Positions 54,673 to 63,497 of a DNA stretch of 64,000 nucleotides are shown piece by piece. The stretch comes from Candidatus Altimarinota bacterium (GTDB taxonomy: Bacteria; Patescibacteriota; Gracilibacteria; UBA4473): contig JAHDHX010000002.1 in NCBI GenBank assembly GCA_020631075.1, forward strand, positions 131,462 through 195,461, read 5' to 3'. Position 1 is the first letter of the stretch. The number at the start of each line of letters is the position of its first letter. Under the pieces are notes generated by a model that worked only from the letters and a program-made list of their open reading frames with translations, was not told where the DNA came from and made no database searches. The translations under genes were made by a program, and so were the position numbers.

Positions 54673-57090
54673 TTACAGCCTGACATCAGTGATATTGCCG
54701 CTCGCGTCCACGCTAAACTGGATGTTTGGGAAGTGTCCGATTGCTTGGGTGAGTGCGGTTTTGAAGTAGTTGTTATTTTGATCTTCGAGCAGTGTTTTGA
54801 AATTTGCTTTGACGTTAAATGTATCGTCGAGATTCATGGCGTTGAGTTTGTCGCGTACGATGTTGGCGTTGTCACCAGCCAGTATCGTGGTCATATCATA
54901 ATCCTTGGAGGCGTTTGGGTTGGTGGGGTCGCCTTTTGTGAGGGTAAATGTGTTTGCGTTTTGTGAGGCTCGTGGAGCGGTGACGCCAAAGGCGCTGACA
55001 AGCTCGGCGTGGGAGCTGTTTGCATTCACGCCAGTGCTGGCCATGGGGGTGTTGGCGAGTTTGCCGGTGTTGCTGAGCTGTGTGTAGAGTGACTGTGTGG
55101 CTGTGCTGCTTCCCATGACGGCATTAACGGCGTCATTGCTGTTTTGGTTGTAGACATCGTTGTAATTATTGATCGTGATCTCATTACTGTTGGGGTCGGC
55201 CTTGATAGTAACGCTGTTGCCGCTGGTGTTGACCTGTGGGCCAGTGGGGGTTTCATTGGGTTTTATCTGGTCGTTGAAGGGGTCGTTCGCGTTGCGGCCA
55301 GTGATGCCCGCCAAGGCTGCTTTGAGGTTTGAATCACTACTCCGCGGGTTGGTAAGAGTTTTGTAATAGCTTTGAAGGTTTTTATCGAGTTTTGACTGGT
55401 CGATGTTTTTGAGGGAGGCTTGGACTTCTTTGGAACGGAGTTGGTCGAGATTGCTGACGTCTGCCAAGGCGGTGTTGAAGTATTCTTTTTGTTTGTCTTG
55501 TGACTTGGTGGCACCTTGGTTGAAATCGGTGATGGAGCGGTCGAGCTTATTAATGCTGGCACTGCTGAGATTTGCTCCTTCGTCAAACAGCCCTAAGTCG
55601 GCAAATACTTTGCGTTGACGGTCTCTTTGGTTTGAGCGGTAGGCGCTGTCGACCTGTGACGGGAAGGACAGGAGGTCGCCGAGGGAGGCGTCGGCGGTCT
55701 TGGTCGGGTCGCGGGGGTCAGAGATGCGGAACCAAGGACGGTCCAACAGTGAGACGTCGAAAGCGAATTTGCCCAGTTGCTCCGCGCCTGACTTGATCTG
55801 GTCGGTGATGTTTTCGATGAATTTGGCGCCCTTGAAGGCGGTGAAACTGGCGGTCCAAAACACCATGACGGTCAAAATCTGCCAGATGAACCCATGTGAA
55901 CCCCGCGAAAAGACCCCTGACCCGACCTGCACAAAGGTGGACTCGGTCGAGAGGATGGTGGTGTCGGCCATGGCGGACATCATCACGAAGGAGACGGCCA
56001 GGGCGAGACCGATCTTAATGGGCATGATGAGGTAATTCAGGATGTCGGCGGAGCTGAAGTCGCCTCCGCCGTCTCCCAGCCCGAGGATGCCCATGGCGAT
56101 CAAAGCGGGTGAGGCGACCATGATGAGCCACAGCACCACCGTGCGGATGAGCAACGCCGCGAAGGTCGCCCCCAGCACCACGACGTAGGCCGCGGCCATG
56201 ATGGTGGAAAATAGGACGTCGTTGGCGACCTCTAGCCACGAGCCGAGCTTGGCCGAGAGGGCGGGCATATGCTGGAGCTGCTGGAAGTAAACCGCGAAGG
56301 CGAGGAAGAGATTATGCGTGGTGGAGGAGGTGCCGCGGTAGGCGGAATCGGCGTTTTCGGGGTCGATCTTAAACCAGCAGCTCTGGGCTTCGACGTTGTC
56401 GGCCTTGCAGTAGTGGGCGTTGAGCCACTGGCTGAAGGTCTTGCAGTCGTTTGTCTGGATGGCGGTGAGCTGATCAACGGTGTAGGTGCTGCGTTGGGGT
56501 TCGGGTGAGTAGCAGGGGTCGCCGTTGACGTCGGTGGCGAAGGAGAGCATATCGCCGACGTCGGCGGCGCCTTTGGCTTCGATAGCCGTGTCGGCCACCG
56601 AGATGACCGCAATGGTGACCACGTGCACGGCGTCAATGATGACACGGAAGCCCAGCAAAGAGAAATTAATAGCGATCATGGAGAGGATCACCTTGGGGAG
56701 CATATCTTTGATGGTCCACTTGGACTCGCCCGCGATGCCGATGCCCGCGAAGAGGTTGGTGAAGGCGAGCACGACCATGAGCAGCACGAAGCCGACGTTG
56801 GTCAGGTTGCGGATGACGACCCACATGGGGCGGATGCCCTCCATGGCGGCCTCACCCGTGAGGTACTCTGTCCCCATGAGGCTCCCGCCGAGCTCGATGA
56901 GCTTGAGGGCGAGGAAGGTCATGAGATTAATGAGCAGGCTGAGGAAAAGGGCCACGGACTGCAAGATGGTGCTGTCGGTCTGGGCGTAGGCCACCGTGGG
57001 GAGGAGCACCAACGCCAGTCCCCCACCCCAAAGGGCGTGGGCACGTCGGCCCCAAGGCCAGAGAGCGCGAAGACGCGAAAGCAGCTGCAT
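54673..57090 (-). CDS. VirB6/TrbL-like polytopic membrane protein (805 aa)
   Basis: Start set at the ATG at 57090; the track start at 57108 would run through the -10 box. A signal-like N terminus ends in VLLPTVAYAQ. About seven hydrophobic segments follow up to residue 450, for example MWVVIRNLTNVGFVLLMVVLAF, VILSMIAINFSLLGFRVIIDAV and TVVLWLIMVASPALIAMGILGL. The remaining 350 residues are soluble and rich in Asn, Asp, Gln and Ser. The arrangement fits VirB6-type channel proteins of type IV secretion, often present in Patescibacteria. It follows the 898-aa gene and has its own leaderless promoter. Confidence 0.72.
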   Translation of the reverse strand: MQLLSRLRALWPWGRRAHALWGGGLALVLLPTVAYAQTDSTILQSVALFLSLLINLMTFLALKLIELGGSLMGTEYLTGEAAMEGIRPMWVVIRNLTNVGFVLLMVVLAFTNLFAGIGIAGESKWTIKDMLPKVILSMIAINFSLLGFRVIIDAVHVVTIAVISVADTAIEAKGAADVGDMLSFATDVNGDPCYSPEPQRSTYTVDQLTAIQTNDCKTFSQWLNAHYCKADNVEAQSCWFKIDPENADSAYRGTSSTTHNLFLAFAVYFQQLQHMPALSAKLGSWLEVANDVLFSTIMAAAYVVVLGATFAALLIRTVVLWLIMVASPALIAMGILGLGDGGGDFSSADILNYLIMPIKIGLALAVSFVMMSAMADTTILSTESTFVQVGSGVFSRGSHGFIWQILTVMVFWTASFTAFKGAKFIENITDQIKSGAEQLGKFAFDVSLLDRPWFRISDPRDPTKTADASLGDLLSFPSQVDSAYRSNQRDRQRKVFADLGLFDEGANLSSASINKLDRSITDFNQGATKSQDKQKEYFNTALADVSNLDQLRSKEVQASLKNIDQSKLDKNLQSYYKTLTNPRSSDSNLKAALAGITGRNANDPFNDQIKPNETPTGPQVNTSGNSVTIKADPNSNEITINNYNDVYNQNSNDAVNAVMGSSTATQSLYTQLSNTGKLANTPMASTGVNANSSHAELVSAFGVTAPRASQNANTFTLTKGDPTNPNASKDYDMTTILAGDNANIVRDKLNAMNLDDTFNVKANFKTLLEDQNNNYFKTALTQAIGHFPNIQFSVDASGNITDVRL

Positions 57091-57096
57091 CTGGGT

Positions 57097-57105
57097 AGTA
57101 TACCA
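57097..57105 (-). promoter_or_regulatory. Extended -10 with leaderless start for the VirB6-like gene
   Basis: TGTGGTATACT, then ACCCAG, then ATG (6-nt spacing). Confidence 0.6.
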
Positions 57106-57146
57106 CACGGAGGGGGCGGGATGAAAGTGCTAGTTGGAGTGATCCC

Positions 57147-59843
57147 TTATTCGCCCTCGGCGGTGGAAGAGGCCTGACTGATGCTGGTGACGCGGTGGTC
57201 GGCCTGCTGCCCGCGGAAGAAATTCTTAATATTTTTGAGCAGGCTGAGAGGGTTGAGCTTACTGCCGGTGTGGACGGGCTTCATGGTGACGTCGTTGCCA
57301 CTGACCTTGAGGGCGAAGTATTGCGTCTCGCCGTTGGGGGTGCGCCCGCTGAAGACCGCCGCGCGGTCGTACTTAAACCGTTGGCCGATGAAGTTGGTGA
57401 TCTGGGCGGTGAAGCGCTGGAGGTAGGCGGAGGGTTCCCGCAGGATGGAGAGGCCAGTGCCTTCGGTCAGACCCTCGATGAGGCCGCTGTTGACGGCGGC
57501 GGTGTGGGACTGGGTGCGGTTGAGGGTGGTGCTGAAGGTGTTTTTGAGGCTTGACGCCGTGGTTTCCTTGAGGTTGGTGAGGGTGTGGTCTTGCCCGCCG
57601 ATGGTGAAGGTGTATTTTTGACCGAGGAGGGGGTCTTCTTCACTGTCGCGGAGGTTGCGGATGAGGCTGACGGCGTCGTCGGCGACGTTGAATTTGGCTT
57701 TCTCTTGGGCGGCGTCCATGTCTAGTTGCCAGGCGTTGTCTTTTGACGCGCGGTCGACTGCGTCCCAGAACTGTTCGTTGGCTTGGCTGATGGTGACGTT
57801 GTCGGTTTCGTTGAACCCGAAGCCGACGCGGTTGCCGTCTTGCTCGAGGTTTTCGTTGGCGAGGAGGGCTTCCCAGAGGGCTTTGAACCGTGAATGGGGT
57901 TTCTCGCCTGCGTTGGGCACGGCGGCCAACTGGTCCATAAGGCGGTCAACGGTGGGCTGGGTCAGCACGCCACCCGCCACCATGGCGGTGAGGAGCTTCT
58001 GCATGAATTTGGGTTCGCCGAGGCTCTGACCAGCGTCCGTCTCAAACCGACTGCGGGCCTCATGAAACAGCTGGCGGATGGTGCCGTGGTTTTTGATGGG
58101 GAGCTCTGAGGGTTTGAGAGATTTGAGATCTTCGATCTCGGCCAGGCGTTCGGCGCGACGCTCAAACCCCGCGTGTAGGCCGTTGGTCGCCCAATAGAGC
58201 GCCCCTGCGGACAGACGAATGAACCCCATGGTGCCCAGGAGAATGCCGGCTCCGTTGAGCCCCCCGAGAAACTCGCCCTGTTGCATGATCTGCGGGGTCT
58301 GGGTGAGCTGTGAGATCTGGCTGAGGGCGAGGTGTTGCTCTTTGCCTTTCAGCTTGTCGGCTTGCTCTATCAGGACGGCGAGGTGCTGGGTGCTTTTCTC
58401 ACCCACGGCGTCGCCGAGGTCGTACCAGATTTCGGGCGCGTGGGGGTTGGGCTCGCCTGGGTCGGGGGCGAGGAGTATGTTTTCGATCAGGGCTTGTTGG
58501 AAGGCGAAGTAGTGGTCTTGGCTGAGTGAAATGTGGGCCTGAAACAAGCGGGTGACCTGGTCGAGGGTGTTGACCTGGGCGGTGTGGGGGCGGTCGGCGG
58601 GTTGGCCGCTGGGGGTGGTGACGGTGGCAAACAGCCCTGGGTTGTGCGCCATGGTCAGCTGGTGCGATTGCAGGAAGGTGCTCATCTGGCGGTAGTGGGT
58701 GGGGGTGAGCGGTTTGCCTTCGGCCAGGTGGTCAAAGATGGCAGTGGTGTCTGGCGGGGCGAGTGAGCGCAGCTGCTGGGCTTGGTGCTTGACCCAGCCT
58801 TCGGGGGTGCGGCGTTTGTCTTCGGCGGTTTCTATGCCGAAGTAGCGAAACAGGCCGTCGCGTGTTTCGCCCGCCACTTCCCAAACGTGGTCGAGGAAGG
58901 GTTGGTCTTCGGTGAAGGAGCCGTAGATGGCTTTGCCGAGGTGCTCGAAGGGTTGGTAGATGGCTTGGCCGATCTTCTGTGCGGCCCAAGTGAAGGCGCC
59001 GCCTTCGGCTTGTTTCCAATTGAGCCCTATACCCCCGAGCTGGGTGACGATGGCGACGGAGGCGGCGCCCCAGAGCAGGTAGGTGGGTTTATTGATCGCG
59101 CCTGAGGACTCCAAGCTGCGGCCGAGTGCGTACCCCAGCCAGGCCGTGAAGGCCACCCCGTAGAAGTCGCTAGTCTGGCCCCAGCCGCCCTCGACCTGGC
59201 TGATGATCTGCTCCGCGAAGGTGGGTGACTCGGTCAGGGCTTGTAGGTCGGCGATGGGGTTGGTGACGGCGGCGTCGGCAAAGATGGCTTGGCCAGCGGT
59301 CAGTACGTGCTGACGGAGGGCTTCGCGTTGGGCCAGGGCCGTGGTGCCAGCCCCTGGGCGGAGCGGTGACTGCAGCTGGCGCATGGCGAGGACATACTCC
59401 TCGGGGGTGAAGCCGTGAGCGTTGAGGCGGGCTTCCAGCGCTTCGCGTTGCTGTTGCAGGAGCTGCTGCAGGCGCAGGGCTTCGGCTGACTCAACGGCTT
59501 GGGTGGCGGCTTCAGCGGCTTGGGTGCGTTGCTCGGGCGTGCGGGGGGGGCGGGAGGGTGATGCGCTGGGGGTGTCTTGCGGTTGGCTGAGCCAATGGGC
59601 GATGACTTGCTGGTCGACGTGGCCGTCGAGCCGTCGGGGGGCTCTGGGTGAGTGCTGGGCGAGGTCGCTGAGTTCGGCTTGGGTGTGTTGGATTTCTTGG
59701 GCGGCTTCGACGTCGAAGTCGGTGATTTCGGGCTGTTTGTAGCTGTCGGGGGATAGATGCGTGCTGCCAATATTCCCCAGCAGTCGGGGGCTCGGCCAGA
59801 GGGCTGAGTGACTGGGTGATGGGGAGGAGGGCAGAAGTTGCAT
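57147..59843 (-). CDS. Uncharacterised membrane protein (898 aa)
   Basis: Residues 1-200 are soluble and Gln/Ala-rich with a predicted coiled coil (RTQAAEAATQAVESAEALRLQQLLQQQREALEARL). Two hydrophobic segments lie at about 225-275 (FTAWLGYALGRSLESSG, YLLWGAASVAIVTQLGGIGL), and a further one lies near 540-565 (GILLGTMGFIRLSAGALYW). The remainder is helical. No family is recognised. It follows the two-TM gene by 9 nt and precedes the VirB6-like gene by 56 nt, so it belongs to that block. Its membrane hairpin has the same spacing as in the 1615-aa protein at 14-18 kb. Confidence 0.82.
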   Translation of the reverse strand: MQLLPSSPSPSHSALWPSPRLLGNIGSTHLSPDSYKQPEITDFDVEAAQEIQHTQAELSDLAQHSPRAPRRLDGHVDQQVIAHWLSQPQDTPSASPSRPPRTPEQRTQAAEAATQAVESAEALRLQQLLQQQREALEARLNAHGFTPEEYVLAMRQLQSPLRPGAGTTALAQREALRQHVLTAGQAIFADAAVTNPIADLQALTESPTFAEQIISQVEGGWGQTSDFYGVAFTAWLGYALGRSLESSGAINKPTYLLWGAASVAIVTQLGGIGLNWKQAEGGAFTWAAQKIGQAIYQPFEHLGKAIYGSFTEDQPFLDHVWEVAGETRDGLFRYFGIETAEDKRRTPEGWVKHQAQQLRSLAPPDTTAIFDHLAEGKPLTPTHYRQMSTFLQSHQLTMAHNPGLFATVTTPSGQPADRPHTAQVNTLDQVTRLFQAHISLSQDHYFAFQQALIENILLAPDPGEPNPHAPEIWYDLGDAVGEKSTQHLAVLIEQADKLKGKEQHLALSQISQLTQTPQIMQQGEFLGGLNGAGILLGTMGFIRLSAGALYWATNGLHAGFERRAERLAEIEDLKSLKPSELPIKNHGTIRQLFHEARSRFETDAGQSLGEPKFMQKLLTAMVAGGVLTQPTVDRLMDQLAAVPNAGEKPHSRFKALWEALLANENLEQDGNRVGFGFNETDNVTISQANEQFWDAVDRASKDNAWQLDMDAAQEKAKFNVADDAVSLIRNLRDSEEDPLLGQKYTFTIGGQDHTLTNLKETTASSLKNTFSTTLNRTQSHTAAVNSGLIEGLTEGTGLSILREPSAYLQRFTAQITNFIGQRFKYDRAAVFSGRTPNGETQYFALKVSGNDVTMKPVHTGSKLNPLSLLKNIKNFFRGQQADHRVTSISQASSTAEGE

Positions 59844-59852
59844 ACGGAGGGG

Positions 59853-60359
59853 CTAGAGCTGCAGGGCGCGAGCCCAGATCTGGGTGAGGGATTCGCGGCG
59901 GTCGGTCAGTTCGGTCAGGCCCGCTTGGCCGAGGTGCTGCCGAAACCACTCGGGGCTGCGGGAACCCATCTGGACGGGGATAGTGTAGCGGTGGTATTTG
60001 GCCTGGATGTCAAAGTAGATGACGTGCACGGCGGGCTGGTGGACGATCCAGTAGCCGATGACGTCACCCAGTGGGATGGCGTCGGCGTCTATCTGCAGGG
60101 TGGTGTCATACACAAAGACGTAGTGCGTCTGGTGCCCTTCGTGGTGGTAGTAGGCCCAGAAGGCGATGATGATGGCAAAGCACAGAGCGAGGATGAAATC
60201 CCCCTGCCACAGGGCCGAAAGGATGATGCCAAACACGACCGAGCAAAAGCCCACCAGCCACCAGAGGCCCCGTGGGTGGGGGTGATGGTCGTAGGCCTGC
60301 CACGCGCAGATGATCTGGCCGTGGTATTGCAGGGGGAGCGGGGTGGTGGGGGCGGGCAT
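59853..60359 (-). CDS. Two-TM small membrane protein, first gene of the giant-protein block
   Basis: 168 aa from the ATG at 60359; the track start runs into the inverted-repeat element. A short aromatic head (YHGQIICAWQAYDH) precedes two adjacent TM helices (LWWLVGFCSVVFGIILSALW and ILALCFAIIIAFWAYYH), then a beta-rich domain (YVFVYDTTLQIDADAIPLGDVIGYWIV). This layout is familiar to me from small proteins of Patescibacteria genomes, and PrgI- or bacterial PH-like folds are alternatives; this rests on memory, not a search. It is 9 nt from the 898-aa gene. Its promoter box TGTGGTATACT equals that of virB4. Confidence 0.75.
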   Translation of the reverse strand: MPAPTTPLPLQYHGQIICAWQAYDHHPHPRGLWWLVGFCSVVFGIILSALWQGDFILALCFAIIIAFWAYYHHEGHQTHYVFVYDTTLQIDADAIPLGDVIGYWIVHQPAVHVIYFDIQAKYHRYTIPVQMGSRSPEWFRQHLGQAGLTELTDRRESLTQIWARALQL

Positions 60360-60397
60360 ACGGAAGGGGGGCGCGAGAGTGCGGGGACTATCGCGTG

Positions 60398-60427
60398 AGT
60401 ATACCACAAACTCGGGAGTGTTCACAA
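60398..60427 (-). promoter_or_regulatory. Promoter whose -35 lies in the inverted-repeat element
   Basis: On the minus strand TTGTGA (plus 60422-60427, inside the terminal repeat) is followed by 18 nt and TATACT (60398-60403) with a TGG extension. The leader would be about 32 nt. Confidence 0.55.
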
Positions 60428-60604
60428 ATTGGCAAAAGTACATTGAGCTTGAAGTACACAGTTAGATTTGAGTGAAAAAAGGATCTTTTTGGCTGCAAAA
60501 TGGTTGCGCATTTTTGCCTTGATCCATCAAGGCTGCAAATACGCGCCCATTTTTCGCTCAAAAATCTCTCTTTTTTCTTCTCAAACCAATTTGTGAACAC
60601 TCCC
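60414..60604. mobile_element. 191-bp MITE-like element with 19-bp perfect terminal inverted repeats
   Basis: GGGAGTGTTCACAAATTGG (60414-60432) and its exact reverse complement CCAATTTGTGAACACTCCC (60586-60604) bound an AT-richer core holding the hairpin GCCTTGAT/ATCAAGGC. The ends resemble those of IS256-family elements from memory. No transposase is inside; the 70-aa ORF has no family features. A target duplication is not visible in the flanks (ACAAACTC against TAGCACTA). Confidence 0.6.
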
Positions 60605-60615
60605 TAGCACTAACG

Positions 60616-61560
60616 CTATATAACTGTGTGGTGGCGGATGAGCTTGCCCGTGAGGTCAACCCCGCGCAGCTGTGACCCCGTGTCGATGACGCTGCGGCTG
60701 GCGATGACGTCCGACAGGGTGACCTGTGGGTAGACGATGCAGTCTGTCAGGCGGCAGCCGTGCAGCTGGCACCCTGCCCCGATGTAAACCCGACCGTGAA
60801 AGGTGCAGTCTGACACCTGTGCGGTGGGGTGGATGGTGGTGGGCTGGGGCTGGAGGTCGCAGTGGGCGGCGAGGTAGGTGGAGAATGACCCGACGTCGTA
60901 CCACCCGCCTCCGACCGTGACGGCCTGCACGCAGACGCCAGCGGCGAGCAGGGCGGGGAAGATCTCGCCGAGCTTGTCAGGGTGGGTGGCGGCGGCGCTG
61001 TGCAACAGGGGGATGAGGTCGCCCCCCAGCCGCAGGAAGGCCGTGGAAACGAGGGTGGATTTGGGTTGGGGGGGCTTCTCGGCGAAGCCGATGACGGTGT
61101 GGCCGTCGGCGGCGACCTCGACCACGCCGAAGCGCCGTGCGGTGTGGCGGTCAGGCACTTGCCGCACGCAGAGGCTGGCGGTGTCACTCCCCTGCCCCAT
61201 CTGGGCGGGCTGCCACTGGGGGAGGAGGTTGTCACCCGCGAGGATGAGCAAGTCGTCGCGGATTTGCTGCTCCTCCACACAGACAGAGATGCAGCGCAAC
61301 GCCCCGAGCTTTTGCTGGTCACTGTGGGCGTCTTCGCACCAGATGGTGGTGTGGGGGCGGCCGAGGGCGGTGACCTCGGCCCTGAAGTCATTCGCAAACA
61401 GGGAGTTGGTGATGATGGTAACAGGCCAAGCGGTGGGCACCCGTTGCAGGATGTGCGCCAAGATGGTCTGGCCGTCGATGAGGAGGAGGGGTTTGGCGCG
61501 GTGCTCTGTCAGGGGCCAGAGACGCGTCGCGAAGCCGCCAGCGAGGATGAGGGTGTGCAT
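60616..61560 (-). CDS. Nucleotidyltransferase of sugar-1-phosphate type with left-handed beta-helix tail
   Basis: 314 aa from the ATG at 61560; the track start adds 13 residues upstream. The N-terminal half is a NTP_transferase domain: LILAGGFATRLWPLTEHRAKPLLLIDG, then LLILAGDNLL and FGVVEVAADGHTVIGFAEKP, then WYDVGSFSTYLAAH. It activates a sugar-1-phosphate to an NDP-sugar; whether the sugar is glucose, mannose or another cannot be told. From about 240 a hexapeptide-like beta helix follows (IHPTAQVSDCTFHGRVYIGAGCQLHGC). A weak TATCCT lies 8 nt before the ATG. It could supply donors to the glycosyltransferases at 1-2 and 11 kb. Confidence 0.9.
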   Translation of the reverse strand: MHTLILAGGFATRLWPLTEHRAKPLLLIDGQTILAHILQRVPTAWPVTIITNSLFANDFRAEVTALGRPHTTIWCEDAHSDQQKLGALRCISVCVEEQQIRDDLLILAGDNLLPQWQPAQMGQGSDTASLCVRQVPDRHTARRFGVVEVAADGHTVIGFAEKPPQPKSTLVSTAFLRLGGDLIPLLHSAAATHPDKLGEIFPALLAAGVCVQAVTVGGGWYDVGSFSTYLAAHCDLQPQPTTIHPTAQVSDCTFHGRVYIGAGCQLHGCRLTDCIVYPQVTLSDVIASRSVIDTGSQLRGVDLTGKLIRHHTVI

Positions 61561-61599
61561 CACACACGAGGATAGCGCAGGGAGACGGTGGAACAACAA

Positions 61600-61627
61600 A
61601 AAACCCCCCTCGGGGGAGGGGGGTTTT
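61600..61627 (-). terminator. Intrinsic terminator after the 258-aa gene
   Basis: AAAACCCCCCTC, a 4-nt loop, GAGGGGGGTTTT: a perfect 12-bp stem. The minus strand continues with a T run, so it ends the transcript from 62.5 kb before the nucleotidyltransferase gene. Confidence 0.85.
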
Positions 61628-61676
61628 CATAAACCATACAGGAATCACAGTGAAGCGCGAGGCCTCGGGTGAGAGG

Positions 61677-62453
61677 CTACTCTATATCCATGATGAGTTC
61701 TTCGAGCTCGGTGAGCTCTTGGTCGAGGTCGTCAGAGCTGATGACTTCGATCACTTCGACGGCCTGGGTCATGGCCTCTTCGGCCATTTGCTCAGCGGCT
61801 TGCGCGGCTTGTGCTTCGGCGACTTGAGCGGTGGCGCTCATGATGGCGGCTTGCATGATGGCTTGGAACTCGGCTTCTGAAACGGGGAGCTGTTCTTTCA
61901 TCATGTCGTTTGACGTGATGGCCATGGTGTTATTCACGGGCTCGATGACGGTCATGGTTTTCATGTTGTTCATGGTGTTCATGTTGCCACGGCCTTTCAT
62001 AATGACGATGCCTCGGTCACGGTCGGCGAGGCGGGCAGCGACACGGTCAACAGTGCCACGACGTTGCACCATGCGGTCGAAATTAGGCATGGTGGACGGT
62101 CGTTTGGGTTTGTCCGTCTGGGTGGTGATGACTGACTTGGCGGAAACGTAGTTGCGTTTCAGGAACTGGTATGGTGCGTTGCCGTTGGCGATGTATTGCT
62201 TCTCACGCAGGGTGACGGCCGCGCCAGCGGGCAGTTTTTGGTCAGCGGTTTCTTGCATTTTGATGCCTTCGTGGATGAGACGAATAGCGTCGTCGCGGAA
62301 GCTGTCTGGGAGCTCGCGGTAAGAAATGAGGCCAGCGATGTAGTCAGCCATGATGGCTTCGCGGTACTCAGCGGTGTAGGCTTTGACGTCTTGGGTCACG
62401 GCCATGGTCGCGCCAGCAAAGGCAGCGAGCAGAAGGAGGTGCTTGATATTCAT
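61677..62453 (-). CDS. Exported Met/Ala/Gln-rich protein (258 aa)
   Basis: Start taken at the ATG at 62453 (MNIKHLLLLAAFAGATMAVTQDVKA), which gives a clean Sec signal peptide with likely cleavage after AGATMA or DVKA. The next 80 residues are helical (AEYREAIMADYIAGLISYRELPDSFRDDAIRLIHEG). The middle is basic with a Met/Asn-rich run (GNMNTMNNMKTM). The end is a long Ala/Gln/Glu helix closing in an acidic tail. No family is recognised. It is a single-gene unit with its own promoter and terminator, suggesting substantial expression. Confidence 0.85.
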   Translation of the reverse strand: MNIKHLLLLAAFAGATMAVTQDVKAYTAEYREAIMADYIAGLISYRELPDSFRDDAIRLIHEGIKMQETADQKLPAGAAVTLREKQYIANGNAPYQFLKRNYVSAKSVITTQTDKPKRPSTMPNFDRMVQRRGTVDRVAARLADRDRGIVIMKGRGNMNTMNNMKTMTVIEPVNNTMAITSNDMMKEQLPVSEAEFQAIMQAAIMSATAQVAEAQAAQAAEQMAEEAMTQAVEVIEVISSDDLDQELTELEELIMDIE

Positions 62454-62511
62454 GAATAAAGAGAGGAGTAAGAAACAATGAATTGGCTTCACTGTGAACA
62501 AAGCAACAGCG

Positions 62512-62539
62512 AATTTAGACTCTTCTGCTCTTTTGACAA
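62512..62539 (-). promoter_or_regulatory. Promoter of the 258-aa secreted protein gene
   Basis: TTGTCA (plus 62534-62539), 16 nt, TAAATT (62512-62517) on the minus strand, about 60 nt before the ATG. Confidence 0.55.
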
Positions 62540-62630
62540 ACTTTTTTTGCTATTTCTTGATCATGTTTTGTGTGCAGATGTGTATTGCAAGCCTTTACAG
62601 GGTGGGGAGAGCGGTGATGTGACGGTTTTT

Positions 62631-62658
62631 TTGACACGGGGAGAGATTTGGTCACTAT
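62631..62658 (+). promoter_or_regulatory. Putative promoter of secE-nusG
   Basis: A perfect TTGACA (62631-62636) with a weak CACTAT 16 nt later. The secE ATG is about 40 nt downstream. Confidence 0.45.
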
Positions 62659-62698
62659 GCGCGACGATAAGTGTCTGTCCGTTTTTCAAAGTACTCCT

Positions 62699-62884
62699 AT
62701 GTCATACATTAAAGCTCGCCGAGACGAACTCAAAAACGTTACTTGGCCCACCTGGAAACAAGCCACCCACCAGATGGCAGTGGTATTGGTCTTTATGCTC
62801 CTGACGGGCATTGTGCTGGGGGTGGTGGACTACGCCCTGAAGCTGGGGGTGCTGGAACTGTTTGATGTCCTTAACGCTGGGTAA
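62699..62884 (+). CDS. secE: Preprotein translocase subunit SecE
   Basis: 61 aa from the ATG at 62699, the normal single-TM size; the 17 extra residues of the track ORF are not family-like. The amphipathic lead helix ARRDELKNVTWPTWKQA carries the conserved WPT segment, followed by one TM helix (MAVVLVFMLLTGIVLGVVDYAL). SecE clamps SecY in the translocon. It is 3 nt from nusG, the near-universal order, and complements the SecD/SecF genes at 21-24 kb. Confidence 0.93.
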   Translation: MSYIKARRDELKNVTWPTWKQATHQMAVVLVFMLLTGIVLGVVDYALKLGVLELFDVLNAG

Positions 62885-62887
62885 TCT

Positions 62888-63436
62888 ATGGCCAAGCAAG
62901 ATCCTACACTCGGTCGGAACTGGTATGTGATCCACACCTACTCTGGGTATGAAGACGCGGTGACGCGGGCACTGCTGCAGCGGATAGAATCCATGGGGAT
63001 GCAAGAGTATGTGTTTGAAGTACTGGTACCGAAAGAGAAAAAAACGGTGATCAAAAACGGGAAGCCAACGGTGGTGGATAAAAACCTCTTCCCTGGGTAT
63101 GTGCTGGTGGACATGATCGTGACGGATGATTCTTGGTTTCTGGTGCGAAACACGCCCAACGTGACGGGGTTTGTGGGTTCGGGGAACATCCCCGTGCCGG
63201 TGCTGCCCGAAGAGTTTGGGATCATTAAACGGCGGATAAGCCAAGACACGCCGACCAATGAAATAGCGTATTCGGTGGGGGATCTGGTGGAGATCAAAGC
63301 GGGGCCGTTTGCGAACTATGTGGGGAATATCTCAGACGTGAGCCCGCAGAAAGGGAAGGTCACGGTGATGGTGTCGATCTTTGATCGGGAAACGCCAGTT
63401 GAGCTTGACTTTGACCAGATAATTAAAAAGATCTAG
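62888..63436 (+). CDS. nusG: Transcription termination/antitermination factor NusG
   Basis: 182 aa. The NGN domain starts with NWYVIHTYSGYEDAVTRAL and includes LFPGYVLVDMIVTDDSWFLVRNTPNVTGFVG. The C-terminal KOW motif is VGDLVEIKAGPFANYVGNISDVSPQKGKVTVMVSIFDRETPVELDF. NusG binds RNA polymerase and links it to Rho or the ribosome. It sits between secE and rplK as in most bacteria. Confidence 0.97.
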   Translation: MAKQDPTLGRNWYVIHTYSGYEDAVTRALLQRIESMGMQEYVFEVLVPKEKKTVIKNGKPTVVDKNLFPGYVLVDMIVTDDSWFLVRNTPNVTGFVGSGNIPVPVLPEEFGIIKRRISQDTPTNEIAYSVGDLVEIKAGPFANYVGNISDVSPQKGKVTVMVSIFDRETPVELDFDQIIKKI

Positions 63437-63497
63437 TCGCTTCTACTCTGCTTCTCCAACATTTTTAAAAAAAGTCTGAGGGTGGTGTGCCGAGGTG

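Noticed and set aside
57091-57108. Track start of the VirB6-like gene (MWYTTQ)
   Set aside because: Its first codons are the TGTGGTATACT promoter box itself; the next ATG gives a signal-like N terminus.
60388-60600. 70-aa ORF within the inverted-repeat element
   Set aside because: No transposase features; it is set by the element's AT-rich hairpins and overlaps the promoter of the next gene.
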